A stretch of DNA of 36,511 nt from the NCBI RefSeq assembly GCF_030654605.1, contig NZ_JAURXB010000239.1:1-36511 (forward strand), given 5' to 3'. The stretch's first letter is position 1; the number at the start of each line of letters is the position of its first letter. A model generated the notes under the pieces. It saw only the letters and a program-made list of their open reading frames with translations, had not been told where the DNA came from and did not search any database. This DNA comes from Bradyrhizobium sp. GTDB taxonomy: Bacteria; Pseudomonadota; Alphaproteobacteria; Rhizobiales; Xanthobacteraceae. Made by a program: the position numbers and the translations under genes. Below are positions 33,125 to 36,511 of this stretch, in pieces.

Positions 33125-33733
33125 ATGAAAATCGCTTTGATCGGGGCCACCGGGAATGCCGGATCCCGGATTCTCGCCGAACTGTCCCGCCGCGGCCATG
33201 CCGTCACCGCCATCGCCCGCAACCCGCAGAAAATTCCGGCCCTGAAGGGTGTGACGCCGCTGCAGGCCGATGCCAACGACGTCGCCGGTCTTGCCGCCGC
33301 GCTGCGGGGGCACGACGTCGTCATCAGCTCGGTACATTTCACCGCCAGCGATCCGAACAAGCTGATCGAGGCGGTGCAAGCGGCCGGCGTCGGCCGCTAT
33401 CTGGTGGTCGGTGGCGCCGGCAGCCTCGAGGTGGCGCCCGGCATGAAGCTGTTTGATACGCCGCAATTCCCCGCGATCTACAAGACCGAGGCCGCGGCGG
33501 GCGGCGCGTTCCTCGACCTGCTGCGCCGGCAACCCGGGCTGGACTGGACGTTTCTGTCGCCCTCGGCAATGTTCGTGGCGGGCGAGCGCACCGGAAAATT
33601 CCGGCTCGGCGGCGATCAGCTGCTGACCAGCGAAAAGGGCAGCAGCATTTCGTTCGAGGATTATGCAATTGCCATGGCCGACGAGATCGAAAAGCCCGCC
33701 CATTCGCGCCAGCGGTTCACCGTGGGATACTGA
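33125..33733 (+). CDS. NAD(P)-binding oxidoreductase (NmrA/YwnB-like atypical SDR)
   Basis: A 202-residue atypical SDR. The cofactor motif GATGNAGSRI lies at residues 7-16, followed by RNPQKIPALKGV and a Val/Gly-rich strand (RYLVVGGAGSL). The SYK triad of classical SDRs is not visible, which fits the YwnB/NmrA-like subgroup that often works as a quinone or electrophile reductase or an NAD(P)H sensor. The ATG at 33125 follows GGAG. It is divergent from an HxlR regulator, a classic regulator-target arrangement. Confidence 0.9.
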   Translation: MKIALIGATGNAGSRILAELSRRGHAVTAIARNPQKIPALKGVTPLQADANDVAGLAAALRGHDVVISSVHFTASDPNKLIEAVQAAGVGRYLVVGGAGSLEVAPGMKLFDTPQFPAIYKTEAAAGGAFLDLLRRQPGLDWTFLSPSAMFVAGERTGKFRLGGDQLLTSEKGSSISFEDYAIAMADEIEKPAHSRQRFTVGY

Positions 33734-33809
33734 AACGATTGCCGGACATGTTATCTCGATGCTGAACCTGACAATCCAATCCTGGTAAGGGCAGCATCGA
33801 GAATCCTGC

Positions 33810-34790
33810 ATGAGCAAATATGACGGGCCTGTCTCCGACCATTTCGACGGCAAGCAGTTCTTCGATCCGGACGGCGTTCCGCCGAAATCGCTCGGCGAAG
33901 TGTTGCGCTGGCAATTCGGCAGGGATCGGCAGCGGCAGGCCTGGCCGGCATGGGCGCCGAGCCCGCATGCCGACACACCGCCGTCGCGTGTCGATGGCGG
34001 CAAGGTCCGATTGTCGTTCGTCGGCCACGTCAGCTGGCTGATCCAGACATCGGGGCTGAACATCCTGGTCGATCCGGTGTGGTCGGAGCGGGCCTCGCCG
34101 GTGAGCTTTGCCGGACCGAAGCGCCGCAACCACCCCGGCATTGCGTTCGAGGCGCTGCCGCCGATCGACGTCGCGCTGGTATCGCACGGCCATTACGATC
34201 ATCTCGACCTCGAAACCCTGTCGAAGCTCTCGGCCAGTCATGCCCCCCGCGTGATCACGCCGCTCGGCAACGATGTCGCCATGCGCCGCGCCGATGCGGC
34301 GATCAAGGCCGAGGCCTTCGACTGGCATGACCGGGTCGAACTCGGGAGCGGCATCGCGGTGACGCTGGTGCCGACGCGGCACTGGACGGCGCGTGGCCTG
34401 TTCGACCGCAACAGGTCGCTGTGGGCAAGCTTCGTGCTGGAGACGCCGGCCGGCAAGATCTACATCGTCTGCGATTCCGGCTATGGCGAGGGCACGCATT
34501 TCCGCAAGGTCGCCGAAAAGCATGGCCCGCTGCGGCTGGCGATTCTGCCGATCGGCGCCTATGAGCCGCGCTGGTTCATGAAGGACCAGCACATGAACCC
34601 GGCCGACGCCGTCAAGGCATTGGCCGATTGCGGAGCCGAGCAGGCGCTGGCGCATCACCACGGTACGTTTCAGCTCACCGACGAGGCGATCGACGCGCCG
34701 GTCAGAGATCTGCATGCGGCGCTCGACGAAGCGGAGCTTCCGCGCGAGAAGTTTGTGGCGCTCAAGCCGGGACAGGTGTTCGAAGTCTAG
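33810..34790 (+). CDS. Metallo-beta-lactamase-fold hydrolase (UlaG/NAPE-PLD-like)
   Basis: A 326-residue MBL-fold hydrolase. The HGHYDHLD motif at 126-133 supplies His126, His128, Asp130 and His131. A later TRHWTARG and CDSGYGEGTHF give further metal ligands, and the C-terminal region has HHHGTFQL. The opening VRLSFVGHVSWLIQTSGLNILVDPV is like the N-acylethanolamine phospholipase/UlaG-type subgroup. No signal peptide, so cytosolic; the substrate is unknown. It follows the reductase by 76 nt on the same strand. Confidence 0.9.
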   Translation: MSKYDGPVSDHFDGKQFFDPDGVPPKSLGEVLRWQFGRDRQRQAWPAWAPSPHADTPPSRVDGGKVRLSFVGHVSWLIQTSGLNILVDPVWSERASPVSFAGPKRRNHPGIAFEALPPIDVALVSHGHYDHLDLETLSKLSASHAPRVITPLGNDVAMRRADAAIKAEAFDWHDRVELGSGIAVTLVPTRHWTARGLFDRNRSLWASFVLETPAGKIYIVCDSGYGEGTHFRKVAEKHGPLRLAILPIGAYEPRWFMKDQHMNPADAVKALADCGAEQALAHHHGTFQLTDEAIDAPVRDLHAALDEAELPREKFVALKPGQVFEV

Positions 34791-34795
34791 AAAGC

Positions 34796-34933
34796 TCGTC
34801 GTCCCGGCCAAGCGAGCAACGCGAGCGCTGAGCCGGGACCCATAGCCACCGTTGCCAAATGTAAGGCAGGCTTTAGCCACAGCGCCTTATCGAGAAATCA
34901 CGCGGTATGGGCCCCTGCGTTCGCAGGGGCGAC
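34796..34933. repeat. Family A repeat, copy 4 (composite)
   Basis: The left hairpin (CGTCGTCCCGGCCAAGCGAG / AGCCGGGACCCATAG) is shared with 29676-29807, while the right part (CACGCGGTATGGGCCCCTGCG, TTCGCAGGGGCGAC) is shared with 9221-9341 and 6711-6831. It lies between convergent MBL and SIMPL genes, 6 and 4 nt from their stops. Confidence 0.85.
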
Positions 34934-34936
34934 ATC

Positions 34937-35659
34937 TCATTCCTTCGGCTTGATTGCCCATGACACGCTGACCGTCACCGAAAGCGTCTCTTCGCCCTGC
35001 GCCACCGGAGCTGACGCCACCATGCCGGCGGACATCTTGCGGTAGGGCATTGGAGGCGCGTTGCCCTCTTCCGAAATGCTGAGCGGCGCGCCGAGCGCCA
35101 CACCGGCGGCTTTGGCATAGATCTCGGCCTTGCGGCGGGCATCGGCGACGGCCTTGTCGCGCGCCTCGTCGAGCAGCTTCGAGGCCTGCGACACCATGAA
35201 GTTGATGCCGCCGATCTCGTTGGCGCCGGCGGCGACCAGCGTATCGATCACATTGGCGACCTTGCTGACGTCGCGCACCCGGATAGTCACCCGATTGCTG
35301 GCGCGGTAGCCGGTGATGGCGGACGGGCCGGTTCGGTTGGGCGCGCTTTGCGGCTGCAGCGACAGTCGCGAGGTCTGCACATCCTTCTGGTCGATGCCGG
35401 CCGCCTTCAGCGCCTGCAGCACCTTGCCCATTGCCGTGTTGTTGGCGTCGGAGGCCTCGCGCGCGGTTTTTGCCTCCGAGGTGACGCCACCATCGACCAG
35501 CGCCAGATCGGGCGGCACCGAGACGTTGGCCTCCCCGGTGACGGAAATCGCCGGCGGCGGAACGGTCTGCGCCGTCGCGGGCGCGGCGAACAGGGTGACC
35601 GCGGCGACGGCGCCGGCGAAAACAGTGCGATGCTTCTTCAGGTTCACTTTGGCTCTCAC
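34937..35659 (-). CDS. SIMPL (DUF541) domain periplasmic protein
   Basis: A 240-residue exported protein. The signal peptide (about residues 1-30, ending ATAQ) is followed by a SIMPL domain, with ISVTGEANVSVPPDLALVDGGV at its start, the GYRASNRVTIRVRDVS strand and EARDKAVADARRKAEIYAKAAGV. SIMPL proteins are periplasmic envelope-stress or unknown-function proteins and no catalytic site is known. The GTG start at 35659 overlaps the stop of the upstream GyrI-like gene (GTGA), so translation is coupled. Confidence 0.92.
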   Translation of the reverse strand: MRAKVNLKKHRTVFAGAVAAVTLFAAPATAQTVPPPAISVTGEANVSVPPDLALVDGGVTSEAKTAREASDANNTAMGKVLQALKAAGIDQKDVQTSRLSLQPQSAPNRTGPSAITGYRASNRVTIRVRDVSKVANVIDTLVAAGANEIGGINFMVSQASKLLDEARDKAVADARRKAEIYAKAAGVALGAPLSISEEGNAPPMPYRKMSAGMVASAPVAQGEETLSVTVSVSWAIKPKE

Positions 35660-36405
35660 TTCAGCGGCACGTAGACGTTGATGACCAATTTGTCCTCCGC
35701 GGTCTTCAGCGGATCGGTCATGTATTCCTCGATGAAGGTGTCCTTGGCCTCCAGCTTCTTCTCGTCGAGGTGATTGGTGATCGCCTCGTAGGTGTTGTCC
35801 ATATTGTCGTAGGAACCGCGATGGACGAATTTCAGCGCCTTGCCGTCGGGCGATTTGCCCATGCTCATGTCCTTGGTCAGGTTTTTCGGATCCTGCTCGA
35901 CCGGGATTTCGGCGAGGAAGGTGAAACCGCTGTCGTCGGTCGAGGTATAGACGATGATCGAATTGCCTGACGGCTTGATGCCCTGCTTGTCGAGCAGTGC
36001 GGTCAGCGCCTTGAACGAATCGATCAGGGTGTCGAATGCCGAATCCCAGGTGGCGGTGCCTTTGAAGATGACGACCTTCTTGGCCTCCAGTGTGATCTGT
36101 TCGCCGAACGGATCGGCGGTCTGAACCGGCGCCGGGGCCGGCGGGACGGCCGGGGTTTGCGCGGTCGCCGGCGGCGCTGCGGGAGGGGCCGCGGGGCTTG
36201 CCACCGGCGCAGGGGTTTCCGACGGCGCCGGGGCGGGTGTTGCTGACGGGGCGGGCGCCGGCGTCGCCGGACTGCTCACCGCGGGAGGCGCCGGTGCCGC
36301 CGACGGGCTTGCCGCGGGTGCCGGCGATTGCGCCAGCACGGCGCTGCCCCAGGCCAACGCCGCGACCGGGATCAGCGCGATGCGAAAACAGTTCCTGAAA
36401 TTCAT
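35656..36405 (-). CDS. Secreted GyrI-like (AraC effector-binding fold) protein with a Pro/Ala linker
   Basis: A 249-residue exported protein. A signal peptide (MNFRNCFRIALIPVAALAWG to AQS) leads to a long Pro/Ala/Ser linker (about residues 26-95), and then a globular domain from about 100 to the end. That domain (ITLEAKKVVIFKGTATWDSA, SIIVYTSTDDSGFTFLAEIPV, FIEEYMTDPLK, LVINVYVPLK) matches the GyrI-like/AraC effector-binding fold. Cytosolic relatives bind small molecules or DNA gyrase; here it is exported, so a periplasmic binding role is suggested. The ATG at 36405 is chosen as the signal peptide start. The stop overlaps the SIMPL gene start. Confidence 0.88.
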   Translation of the reverse strand: MNFRNCFRIALIPVAALAWGSAVLAQSPAPAASPSAAPAPPAVSSPATPAPAPSATPAPAPSETPAPVASPAAPPAAPPATAQTPAVPPAPAPVQTADPFGEQITLEAKKVVIFKGTATWDSAFDTLIDSFKALTALLDKQGIKPSGNSIIVYTSTDDSGFTFLAEIPVEQDPKNLTKDMSMGKSPDGKALKFVHRGSYDNMDNTYEAITNHLDEKKLEAKDTFIEEYMTDPLKTAEDKLVINVYVPLK

Positions 36406-36511
36406 TCGGATGTCCCCATAGGCCGTGCAGACTGGCGTTTCGCGGGCCTCGCCCCGGATCAGGCCGGCAAAACGCAACGCTGGAATATTAGCACGCGAGG
36501 CCCGATCTAGT

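Noticed and set aside
31175..33733. An 852-residue plus-strand frame ending in the NAD(P)-binding protein
   Set aside because: The first 650 residues are antisense to ffh and to the HxlR gene; the real gene starts at ATG 33125 with a Shine-Dalgarno and a cofactor motif.

Overview
The window looks like chromosomal DNA of a high-GC alphaproteobacterium of the Bradyrhizobium/Rhodopseudomonas group (Nitrobacteraceae). This rests on the recognisable protein sequences (SDH operon, MatB, rpsP-rimM-trmD-rplS, Ffh, LeuB/C/D, Asd), the DUF6455 and DUF541/SIMPL proteins, and six families of short intergenic palindromes of the kind scattered through these genomes. I identified the organism from protein resemblance and base composition, not from a search. 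Most of the window is conserved core metabolism and housekeeping. I see no phage, insertion sequence, CRISPR array, tRNA or rRNA.

Layout. 1-715: a truncated secreted Pro/Ala-rich protein and a small proline-rich protein preceded by a tiny in-frame ORF (both minus). 782-5549: a minus-strand run of sdhC-sdhD-sdhA-sdhB (succinate dehydrogenase, complex II), then an FkbM methyltransferase and a VOC/glyoxalase-fold protein. 5808-9208: a TauE/SafE-type permease, malonyl-CoA synthetase (matB) and an SDR dehydrogenase. 9530-11754: a secreted fasciclin protein followed by a membrane cytochrome b and a Tat-exported sulfite-oxidase-fold molybdoenzyme, which I read as a possible envelope redox module. 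11837-14989: a shikimate dehydrogenase-like gene, an MFS transporter and an EamA/DMT transporter (minus). 15221-20983: leuB, two secreted or anchored hypotheticals, asd, an orphan secreted protein and a beta-carbonic anhydrase. 21082-24992: a CitE-like CoA-ester lyase, a small cytochrome c, DUF6455, a DXD glycosyltransferase, leuD and a zincin-like metallopeptidase. 25165-27931: two small secreted proteins, a Trp-rich small protein and leuC. 28353-32434: ffh, rpsP, rimM, trmD and rplS (all minus), closed by a clear intrinsic terminator. 32648-36405: an HxlR regulator divergent from an NAD(P)-binding reductase, a metallo-beta-lactamase-fold hydrolase, and an overlapping pair of secreted proteins (GyrI-like and SIMPL).

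How it fits together. LeuB, LeuC and LeuD supply consecutive leucine-pathway steps from three separate loci. Asd serves the lysine/threonine/methionine branch. The ribosome/tRNA-modification/SRP block is the common alphaproteobacterial arrangement.

The most noticeable non-coding layer is the set of 13 palindromic elements in six families. Many sit in 3' regions between convergent genes. Some have entered genes or leaders: one supplies the last codons and the stop of rimM, one lies immediately upstream of the leuB ribosome binding site, and one starts 14 nt upstream of a metallopeptidase start codon. I did not find a clearly new multi-gene system. The best candidates for a second look are the fasciclin/cytochrome b/molybdoenzyme set, the repeat-modified gene ends and leaders, and a few orphan secreted proteins.
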